This document shows, in pieces, positions 27,424 through 34,651 of a DNA stretch of 64,000 bases; position 1 is the stretch's first letter; every line of letters begins with the position of its first letter. Source of the DNA: Microbacterium fluvii (GTDB lineage Bacteria > Actinomycetota > Actinomycetes > Actinomycetales > Microbacteriaceae); NCBI RefSeq assembly GCF_025515205.1, contig NZ_JAOPFX010000001.1, forward strand, positions 248,001-312,000, given 5' to 3'. Position numbers and translations under genes: made by a program. The notes beneath the pieces are model-generated. The model was not told the DNA's origin. It ran no database searches and saw only the letters and a program-made list of their open reading frames with translations.

Positions 27424-29298
27424 ATGACGTATTCCGGTGGTGCTTCTGAGCCGGTGGCGGCGCAGGGGGAAGAGGCGCCGATCGATCCGCGGCTGCTGGC
27501 CGCCGTCGAGAAGGCGCGCGGGTTCTCGGCCGCCGTCGGCCGGGGAGACCTCGCCGGTCGGCTCGAGCAGACCAGGGCGCGCCTGCTCGACCCGCACGTG
27601 CGGGTGCTGGTGCTGGGCCAGTTCAAGCAGGGCAAGAGCAAGCTCGTCAACGCGCTCGTCAACGCGCCGGCCTGCCCGATCGACGACGACATCGCCACGA
27701 GCGTTCCGACGTCGGTCGGCTACGGCGACACCCCGTCCGCCGTCGTGCTCAAGCGCAGCGACGAAGACCCCGACACGGTCGAACGCGTGCCGATCGCCCT
27801 CGAAGAGCTCTCGCAGTACGTCTCGGAGAAGGGCAACCCCGACAACGAACGCGACCTGCTCGGCGCCGAGGTGCTGCTGCCGCGCGAGATCCTCCGGGGT
27901 GGGCTGCGGCTCGTCGACTCGCCCGGCGTCGGCGGGCTCGAGTCGACGAGGTCGCTGAGCACGCTGGCCGCCCTGCCGACGGCCCACGCGATCCTGCTCG
28001 TCTCGGACGCGTCGCAGGAGTACACCGACCCCGAGGTGCAGTTCCTCCAGCACGCGATGCGCATCTCGCCGAACATCGCCGCGGTGCTGTCGAAGACCGA
28101 CATCTACCCGGAGTGGCGCCAGATCGAGAGCCTCGACCGGTCGCATCTGGGCGCCGTCGGCGAGATCCCGATCTTCGCGGTCTCGAGCGACCTGCGGCTG
28201 CTGGCCGCCGAAGCGCAAGACCGCGAGCTGAACACCGAGTCGGGCTTTCCCGCGCTCGTCGCGCACCTGCGCCGCGACGTGCTCGGCCGCGCCGAATCGC
28301 TGCACCGGCGGGCCGCCATGCACGACCTCGTGAGCGTCACCGACCAGCTGTCGATGTCGATCCAGTCCGAGCTGGCGGCGCTGCTGCATCCGGAAGACAC
28401 GCCCCGCATGATCGCCCAGCTCGAAGAGGCGCGTTCGCGGGCCGACGACTTCCGCAGTCGCTCGTCGCGGTGGCAGGTGGCTCTCAGCGACGGCATCGCC
28501 GACCTCATCTCCGACACCGAGCACGACCTGCGCGATCGCCTGCGCGGCGTGCAGCGCGAGGCCGAGGCCGCCATCGACGAGGGGGACCCGGGCCCGATCT
28601 GGGACCAGATCGCCGAGTGGCTCGACACGCGGGTCTCGGCCGCCGTGGCCGAGACGTTCGTGTGGACCAACGAGCGCTCGCAGTGGCTGTGCGAGGCCGT
28701 CGCCGACCAGTTCACGAGCGAGGAGTCGTCGCTGCCCTCCATCGACGTGGGCGACACGAGCGGGCTGCTCGACCCCGTCGACGGCATCCCCGGGCTCGAC
28801 AGCGGCCAGATGGGCACGGTCGAGAAGATCTACATCGGGGTCCGCGGGTCGTACGGCGGCATCCTCATGACGGGCCTTGCGACGAGCCTCGTCGGCCTCT
28901 CGCTGATCAATCCGCTGTCGCTCCTGGTGGGCGTGCTCGTGGGCAGGCGCGCGTTCCGCGAAGACATGACGGCTCGGCTGACCCGCCGCCAGATGGAGGC
29001 CAAGAACATCGTGCGGCGGCACATCGACGAGGTCGTCTTCCAGGTCGGCAAGCAGCTCAAAGACCGGCTGCGCCTCGTGCAGCGGGTGGGCCGCGACCAC
29101 TTCGGCGGCATCGCCGATGAGCTGCACCGGTCGCTGTCGGAGTCGGTGCTGGCGGCCAAGCAGGCGGCGGCGACGTTCTCGGCCGACCGCGACGAGCGGG
29201 TGCGGATGCTGCAGGCCCGTCAGCAGCGGCTCGACGCTCTGCGCCAAGAGGTGCAGGCCCTCGCTCCCCCGGAGCCGACGGGAGCGGGCAGGCGGTGA
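27424..29298 (+). CDS. Dynamin-like GTPase, IniA-type
   Basis: Bacterial dynamin-like proteins bind and remodel membranes with GTP. In mycobacteria, IniA (iniBAC operon) is induced by cell-wall drugs. This 624-residue protein has G1 GQFKQGKSKLVNAL (about 63-76), a switch Thr in IATSVPTSVGYG, G3 LVDSPGVGG (about 163), and G4 SKTD. Long helical regions follow, and a hydrophobic hairpin GGILMTGLATSLVG...LSLLVGVLVG near 475-510 should insert in the membrane. I chose the ATG at MTYSGG, which follows GGGGGG; a longer frame starts within a hairpin. The GTG of the second GTPase overlaps its stop (GTGA), as in iniA-iniC. Confidence 0.85.
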   Translation: MTYSGGASEPVAAQGEEAPIDPRLLAAVEKARGFSAAVGRGDLAGRLEQTRARLLDPHVRVLVLGQFKQGKSKLVNALVNAPACPIDDDIATSVPTSVGYGDTPSAVVLKRSDEDPDTVERVPIALEELSQYVSEKGNPDNERDLLGAEVLLPREILRGGLRLVDSPGVGGLESTRSLSTLAALPTAHAILLVSDASQEYTDPEVQFLQHAMRISPNIAAVLSKTDIYPEWRQIESLDRSHLGAVGEIPIFAVSSDLRLLAAEAQDRELNTESGFPALVAHLRRDVLGRAESLHRRAAMHDLVSVTDQLSMSIQSELAALLHPEDTPRMIAQLEEARSRADDFRSRSSRWQVALSDGIADLISDTEHDLRDRLRGVQREAEAAIDEGDPGPIWDQIAEWLDTRVSAAVAETFVWTNERSQWLCEAVADQFTSEESSLPSIDVGDTSGLLDPVDGIPGLDSGQMGTVEKIYIGVRGSYGGILMTGLATSLVGLSLINPLSLLVGVLVGRRAFREDMTARLTRRQMEAKNIVRRHIDEVVFQVGKQLKDRLRLVQRVGRDHFGGIADELHRSLSESVLAAKQAAATFSADRDERVRMLQARQQRLDALRQEVQALAPPEPTGAGRR

Positions 29299-30974
29299 AC
29301 CGCACTGGGCTGAGCAGCGTGGCCGCGCTGCTCGACGAGGCCCGCGGGGTCTACCACGACGACCCCGCGGCGCTCGAGGCGATCGCGGCGATGGACAGGC
29401 GGCTGCAGGAGCCGCTGCGCATCGCGGTGGCCGGCATCGTGAAGGCCGGCAAATCGACGCTGCTGAACGCGCTCATCGGCGAGAAGATCGCCCCCACCGA
29501 CGCCGGCGAGTGCACGCGCACCGTCACGTGGTACCGCTATGCCCGCACCCCCAAGGTCACGCTGCGGCTGCTCGACGGCACCAGCGTGCGCCTGCCGGTG
29601 CGCCGCAGTGCCGGCGCGCTCGAGCTCGACTTCGGCCGCTACACCGCCGACGACGTCGACTGGGTCGACGTGGAGTGGCCGTCGGAGCACCTGCGCCGCA
29701 CGGTGCTCATCGACACCCCCGGCATCGGGTCGCTCTCGACCGAGACCTCGGCGCGCTCGACCCGCTTTCTCACTCCACGCGAGTCGCCGTCGGAGGCCGA
29801 TGCGATCATCTATCTGCTGCGTCACCTGCACGCCACCGATGTGCGCTTTCTCGAGGCGTTCCGCGACACGGCGGCCGGGCAGGCCCGCACGGTCAACGCC
29901 GTCGCGGTGCTCTCGCGCGCCGACGAGATCGGCTCGGGGCGCATCGACTCGCTCATCTCGGCGGCCCGCATCGCCGACCGCTACCGCCGAGACGGCGAGC
30001 TTCGCGCACTGGCCCTCGGCGTCGTGCCGGTGGCGGGCCTGCTCGCCGAGGCCGCCCGCACGCTGCGCGAGAGCGAGTTCATCGCGCTGCGCTCCCTCGC
30101 GGGCCTCGACCGCGCCGTGCGCGATCGCGCCCTGCTGTCTGCCGACCGCTTTCTTCGACCCGGCGGCGCCACGACGCTCAGTCTCGACGTGCGCCGGGCG
30201 CTGCTGGCGCGCTTCGGCATCTTCGGCGTGCGCCTGGGCGCCGCGCTCGTGCGGGCGGGCGCGCACACCTCGTCGGAGCTGTCGGAGCGCCTCGTGCAGC
30301 AGAGCGGGCTGATCGAACTCGAGCGCTTCGTCGGCGACCAGTTCCGCGGCCGCGCGGTCGCCTTCAAGACGCAGGGCGTGCTGCGCGGGCTCGAGACCCT
30401 CGTGCGCGAACGCAGGGGGGCGGATGCGGCATCCCTCCGCGGCGGAATCGAGCGGCTCTGGGCCAACGCGCGCGAGTTCCGCGAACTGGAGCTGATCTCG
30501 CTGGCGCGCACGACGGTGCTGCCGCTGAGCCCCGAGGAGTGCGACGAGGCCGAGCGGCTGGCGGGAGGCTCGGGAACCGCCGCGCACACGAGGCTCGGGC
30601 TCGCTGAGGCCGAGGGCCGCCCGGCGGTGCGCGAGCGGGTCGCGACCACGCTCGCGCACTGGCACGGGGTGCTGCAGTCGCCGATGGCCGACCGGCTGAC
30701 GGTCGAGGTGGCCCGCGTCGTCGTGCGCAGCACGGAGGGGGCTGCGGCCGAGCTGCTCGGATCCGAGGGCGTCGACGAGGCGCGCGGCGGCGCGGAGGCG
30801 TCGGGCGAGGGCACGCCGGTCGACGCCGGCACGGCGGTCGCCGCGCCGGCGGTCGCCGCGCCGTCGGATGCCGCGGCCTCGCCCTCAGCCGACGGGCCCG
30901 CGCCGCACGTCGTGCCGCCGGGCCGACCACCGCAGAGCAGGCGGGAGCACGCTGCACAGCAGCGCGAGCACTGA
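29295..30974 (+). CDS. Dynamin-like GTPase, IniC-type
   Basis: This second dynamin-family GTPase of 559 residues is coupled to the first by a 4-bp overlap. G1 is AGIVKAGKSTLLNALIG (about 44-60), the switch region IAPTDAGECTRTVTWYRY, G3 LIDTPGIGS (about 137) and G4 LSRADEIGSG. Unlike the first, it has no clear membrane hairpin, and it ends in an Ala/Pro-rich tail. Bacterial dynamins often work as such unequal pairs. Its last 90 bp overlap the convergent membrane-protein gene on the other strand. Confidence 0.85.
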   Translation: MNRTGLSSVAALLDEARGVYHDDPAALEAIAAMDRRLQEPLRIAVAGIVKAGKSTLLNALIGEKIAPTDAGECTRTVTWYRYARTPKVTLRLLDGTSVRLPVRRSAGALELDFGRYTADDVDWVDVEWPSEHLRRTVLIDTPGIGSLSTETSARSTRFLTPRESPSEADAIIYLLRHLHATDVRFLEAFRDTAAGQARTVNAVAVLSRADEIGSGRIDSLISAARIADRYRRDGELRALALGVVPVAGLLAEAARTLRESEFIALRSLAGLDRAVRDRALLSADRFLRPGGATTLSLDVRRALLARFGIFGVRLGAALVRAGAHTSSELSERLVQQSGLIELERFVGDQFRGRAVAFKTQGVLRGLETLVRERRGADAASLRGGIERLWANAREFRELELISLARTTVLPLSPEECDEAERLAGGSGTAAHTRLGLAEAEGRPAVRERVATTLAHWHGVLQSPMADRLTVEVARVVVRSTEGAAAELLGSEGVDEARGGAEASGEGTPVDAGTAVAAPAVAAPSDAAASPSADGPAPHVVPPGRPPQSRREHAAQQREH

Positions 30975-31535
30975 CAGCGCGAGCTGGCTGAGCAGCAGCA
31001 GCTCGAGCGGCTTGCCTCGGTCTCCCATCATCACGAGCTCCCGGCCCAGCAGCAGCACGACCGTGAGCACCATGACCGTGAACAGCTGCCACCACCGCAC
31101 CTTGGGGCGCCGGTTCGAGAAGGCGACCAGCAGCGCGATCTGCGTGAGGGCGACCGCCACGAGCGCCGCGAACACCGACCAGAACACGATGTCCGCCGTG
31201 GTCTCGTAGGTCGCTTCGGCTCGGCTGCCGTCGACCTTCTCGACGGCGGCGGCGATGTCGGGCAGCTGCATCACCCGGATGATGAAGAGGTAGACGATCG
31301 CGGCGATCCCCACCGTGATGCTCAGCACCCACCAGAACTGCGCGAGACGCACCGTGAACGGCGGGGGCAGCTTCACCAGCACGGGCGCGGCGGCCTTGTC
31401 GGCCATCGGCGGGCGCTCGGGCGCGGCCTTCGGCGCCGGAGGAGGGGGAGGAGGCGCAGCAGGCAGCGCCGGCACCGACCTCTCGCGCGCGACGACGTCG
31501 CCGCCCTCGGCGGGCGTCACCTCAGAGCCCGTCAT
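30885..31535 (-). CDS. Pro-rich four-helix membrane protein
   Basis: No family is recognised. The 216 residues begin with an acidic stretch and a Pro/Ala segment (LPAAPPPPPPAPKAAPERPP), followed by four membrane helices (FWWVLSITVGIAAIVYLFI, IVFWSVFAALVAVALTQIALL, FTVMVLTVVLLLGRELVM, LLLLSQLALSVLALLCSV). The ATG (MTGSEV) lies 14 bp inside the end of the IniB-domain gene, so the two are coupled; the longer frame upstream is a shadow of that gene. It may anchor the system in the membrane. Its 3' end overlaps the IniC-like gene by 90 bp, tail to tail. Confidence 0.75.
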   Translation of the reverse strand: MTGSEVTPAEGGDVVARERSVPALPAAPPPPPPAPKAAPERPPMADKAAAPVLVKLPPPFTVRLAQFWWVLSITVGIAAIVYLFIIRVMQLPDIAAAVEKVDGSRAEATYETTADIVFWSVFAALVAVALTQIALLVAFSNRRPKVRWWQLFTVMVLTVVLLLGRELVMMGDRGKPLELLLLSQLALSVLALLCSVLPPALRWSARRHDVRRGPVG

Positions 31536-32256
31536 CCGAGCCGGTCTCGTCGACGATCGTGGTCTCGGACGAGTCGTAAGCGGTGTTCGCGTCGACGTCG
31601 ACGCTCTGCTCTTCGTACGTCGTCGTCGACGAGTCGAACGAGTCGTCGGCGGTGGCGGTGGCCGATTCGTCGGTGAACGAGCTGTCGACGACGGCGTCGG
31701 TCGAGGCATCCGTCGTCGTGGACTCGTCGGTGGTCGTGTTGTTCGACCCGTCGGCGGTGGTCGTGGTCGTCTCGTTGCCGACGTTGGCGTCGCCGCCGGC
31801 GGTGATGTCGGTGGAGTTGTCTTCGGTCTGCGACAGCGACACGTCGTCGCCCGCCGCGATCGCGCCGTCGCCGGTGGCGAGCACGGCCGACTGGTCGAAG
31901 GTCTGGGTGACATCGCCGTCGGCCCAGATGTTCTGATTGACCGACTGGTCGACGATCGTGTCGCGGTCGTCGATCCACGACAGGTTGTTCGTGACGGTCT
32001 GGATCTCGCGCACGACGGGGTCGGCGGCGACGTGGGTGGCCGGCTGCGCCGGATGCTCGGCGAGCACGACCTGCGGGCGCTCGGCGACGACGGGCGCGAC
32101 CGCGCACACGTCTTGAGCGGTGATGCCGCTCAGCCCGCGCTCGGCCAGCACGGCGCTCGGAGTCGCGTTGAACCGCTCCGACTCCTCTGGGTCGCGCAGC
32201 AGACTCAGGATGAACTCGATCAGGGCGTCGGCGACGGTGGCCAGTGTGACGCTCAT
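31522..32256 (-). CDS. IniB N-terminal-domain protein with D/N-rich repeat module
   Basis: The first 50 residues (ALIEFILSLLRDPEESERFN, then ATPSAVLAERGLSGITAQDV) match the IniB N-terminal domain of mycobacterial iniBAC and its actinobacterial relatives. The rest of the 244 residues is not the Gly/Ala-rich body of mycobacterial IniB. It carries the module of the two rightward repeat proteins: DDRDTIVDQSVNQNI, GDGAIAAGDDVSLSQTEDNS, GGDANVGNETTTTT, then an acidic T/S/D tail. The ATG follows GAGGAG and overlaps the LuxR-type gene stop by 4 bp. The link between IniB domain and repeat module ties both operons together. Confidence 0.82.
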   Translation of the reverse strand: MSVTLATVADALIEFILSLLRDPEESERFNATPSAVLAERGLSGITAQDVCAVAPVVAERPQVVLAEHPAQPATHVAADPVVREIQTVTNNLSWIDDRDTIVDQSVNQNIWADGDVTQTFDQSAVLATGDGAIAAGDDVSLSQTEDNSTDITAGGDANVGNETTTTTADGSNNTTTDESTTTDASTDAVVDSSFTDESATATADDSFDSSTTTYEEQSVDVDANTAYDSSETTIVDETGSDDGL

Positions 32257-34646
32257 GCTGTGCTCCTCGGTTGTACTCGATTTCGACGGTAGATCGATGT
32301 GGCCTCCACCGCGTCGGTGGCGACTCCGCGCTCGTGCGCGAGGTCGAGGGGGAATGCCCCCTCGTGCTCATCGGATGCGGGGGGTTCCGCCATCGCGAGA
32401 CGCAGCTTCGCGATGAGATCCGACCGCGAGGTCGCGCCCAGGCGGCGGCGGATGCGCGCGATGTGGTGCTCGGCGGTGCGCGGCGAGATGAAGATCGCCT
32501 CGCCGATCTCGGCGTAGGTCATGCCCTGCACCACGAGCACCGCGACCTCTCGTTCGCGCATGCTCAGGGTCGTGGCGGGCGAGGCCGCGGCCGTCGCCGG
32601 AGCGATCTGCTGCGGCGGGTGCAGCTGCCTCGCGCAGGCGAGCAGTCGCGAGATGGCGCGGCGGTCATCGGTGCGCCCGGCGCCGTGGCCGGCGAGCCGC
32701 GCGGCATCCCAGGCCAGGCCGATGCCGGCGAGGTCGAGCGCCGCCGCCTCGATCGCCTCGGCGTCGACATCGCCGGAGAGCACGGCGGTCCACACCCGCC
32801 CGGCGTGGGCCATGATCGCCGCGACCGGACTGTGCGCGGCGGCCGCCAGCAGCGCCTGGGCGTGCGGGCGCAGCGCGGCGGGGCGGTTGTCGAGAATGCC
32901 CTGCTGAATGCCGGCCCAATGCAGGTGCGGCGCCCACAGCGGCGGCGAGCCGAGACCCGCGAGGATCGCGAGCGCGTCGCTCAGGTGCGGGCGCACGCGG
33001 TCGACGTCGCCCACGCGGGCCGCCGCGACCGCGAACTCCGTCAGCGGCAGGATGCCGAACAGGTCGATCCGCACCCGCAGCAGGCTCTCTTGAGCGCCCG
33101 CCCACGCCGAGGCCAGATCGGATGCATCGCCGTAGCGGCGGGCGAGGCCGATGCGCAGCGCGTCGCGCAGCAGACCCTCGCGGGGAGCCAGCGGAAGGTG
33201 CCCGCCCAGTGCGGCCGCGAGGTGGGACTCGGCCTCGTGCGGAAGCTGGCGCTGCAGATCGACCCAGGCGCGCCACAGCAGCAGCCTCGGCTGCGCCCAC
33301 TCGCCGCCGTGCCCGCCTCGGAGCGCCGCGTCGAGTACGGCGGTCGCGATCGCGAGGTCACCGGCGTGCACGGCCGCCGCCGCCGCGACCACCGCGGGAA
33401 GCTCGGGCACCGCGCCCTCTGCCCCCGATGCGGTGTAGAGCTCCGACGACAGCACGAGGTCGGCGAGCCCCGACAGATCGGGGGAGCGCAGCCCATCGCA
33501 CAGCAGGCGTAGCGCGACCTCCCTGGTCGTCTGCCCGGGTGCCGCAGTCGAGGGCTCGGCGATCGGACGGCCGACGGCGAACCCCGTGATGGCGGCATCC
33601 GCGGTCTCGGGCCCCGCCGCGGCGTGCGCCTCGCGCATGAGTCCCCGTGCCGCCCACAGGCTCGCGGCGAGCCCGGCGCCCGCGGCGCGCGCGGCATCGT
33701 CGGCGCGCAGCGCCGGGGCGTCGAGGGCTGATCCCGTGCCGTCGAGGTCGCCACGCGCCCACTGCGCGCGGGCGAGGCCGAGCGCGATGGCCGCGGGCTC
33801 CGCGCCCCTCGCGCCCGCTGCCCCCGTCGGCGACGTGAGGAAGAGGGCCACCCGCTCGGCGGGCGCGGTCGCCCGGATCGCCGCGGCCACGACCGGCGCG
33901 GGGCGGCCGTTGCGCTGCAGCAGACCGGCCGCGTGCCCGGCGTCGGCGATCTCGTCGCTGAGCACCGCCGGTTCCGCGCCGTCGTCGCGCAGGGCCGCGT
34001 GTTCGACGCCGTCGTGCACGGGCGCCGGCAGCGATGCGAGCCGGTGGGCGATCAGCTCCTGCAGGGCGTCGTCGACGTGGGCATGGTCGAGCCCGCCGGC
34101 GCAGGCGTCGGCATCGTGCGCCGCGAGCGCTTCGCGGGCGAGCCACGTGATGCGCCCGGTGCGGGCGAGCAGGTCGTCGATGCAGGCGGGGGCGACAGCA
34201 TCCGCCGCGTGGGCCAGGTCGGTCGCCGAGAGCTGCCCCAGCATGACGGGAGGGTGGGCCCCCTCGAGCAGGGCGAGCACGTCGCGCAGCGCCGGGGTCG
34301 ATGGCCACGGCCGGCAGGCCACGACGGTGGCCGCCTGGGTGTCGCGCACGCGCGCCGCGAGGCGATCGAGCGCCGCGGGCGGCCACAGGTGGGCATCGTC
34401 GACCAGCAGCACGTCGCCGGGAGCCGTCTGCACGTCGTCGCCCCCGGGGAGGGCGAGCATCACGGCCCTGCCCGCCTCTTCGAGGAGCCCGCGCAGCAGC
34501 CGCAGGGCCGCCGTCTTTCCGGAGCCCGCGCTGCCGATGACGACGGCGCGGGGGTCGGGGTCGTCGGCGATGCGCTCGAGATGCATGAGCGCCAGGCGCG
34601 GCAGGGCCACCCCGTGCGGGGCGCGGGCCGGCGCCGGCACAGACAT
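32253..34646 (-). CDS. LuxR-type regulator with N-terminal ATPase domain
   Basis: This is a large (797-residue) regulator of the MalT/LAL kind. It has Walker A VVIGSAGSGKTAALRLLRG (about 36-54), Walker B DVLLVDDAHLW (about 76), a long Ala/Leu-rich helical (TPR-like) middle, and a C-terminal LuxR helix-turn-helix: LSMREREVAVLVVQGMTYAE...ISPRTAEHHIARIRRRLG. It is the likely transcriptional switch of the locus. The ATG lies 5 bp after the stop of the Hsp70-like gene and the stop overlaps the IniB-domain start, so sensor, regulator and effector are made together. Confidence 0.88.
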   Translation of the reverse strand: MSVPAPARAPHGVALPRLALMHLERIADDPDPRAVVIGSAGSGKTAALRLLRGLLEEAGRAVMLALPGGDDVQTAPGDVLLVDDAHLWPPAALDRLAARVRDTQAATVVACRPWPSTPALRDVLALLEGAHPPVMLGQLSATDLAHAADAVAPACIDDLLARTGRITWLAREALAAHDADACAGGLDHAHVDDALQELIAHRLASLPAPVHDGVEHAALRDDGAEPAVLSDEIADAGHAAGLLQRNGRPAPVVAAAIRATAPAERVALFLTSPTGAAGARGAEPAAIALGLARAQWARGDLDGTGSALDAPALRADDAARAAGAGLAASLWAARGLMREAHAAAGPETADAAITGFAVGRPIAEPSTAAPGQTTREVALRLLCDGLRSPDLSGLADLVLSSELYTASGAEGAVPELPAVVAAAAAVHAGDLAIATAVLDAALRGGHGGEWAQPRLLLWRAWVDLQRQLPHEAESHLAAALGGHLPLAPREGLLRDALRIGLARRYGDASDLASAWAGAQESLLRVRIDLFGILPLTEFAVAAARVGDVDRVRPHLSDALAILAGLGSPPLWAPHLHWAGIQQGILDNRPAALRPHAQALLAAAAHSPVAAIMAHAGRVWTAVLSGDVDAEAIEAAALDLAGIGLAWDAARLAGHGAGRTDDRRAISRLLACARQLHPPQQIAPATAAASPATTLSMREREVAVLVVQGMTYAEIGEAIFISPRTAEHHIARIRRRLGATSRSDLIAKLRLAMAEPPASDEHEGAFPLDLAHERGVATDAVEATSIYRRNRVQPRSTA

Positions 34647-34651
34647 GACGT

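Noticed and set aside
29295..30974. The IniC-like GTPase as an Era/EngA ribosome-assembly GTPase
   Set aside because: It has no KH domain, the helical C-terminal two thirds are dynamin-like, and it overlaps an IniA-type partner.
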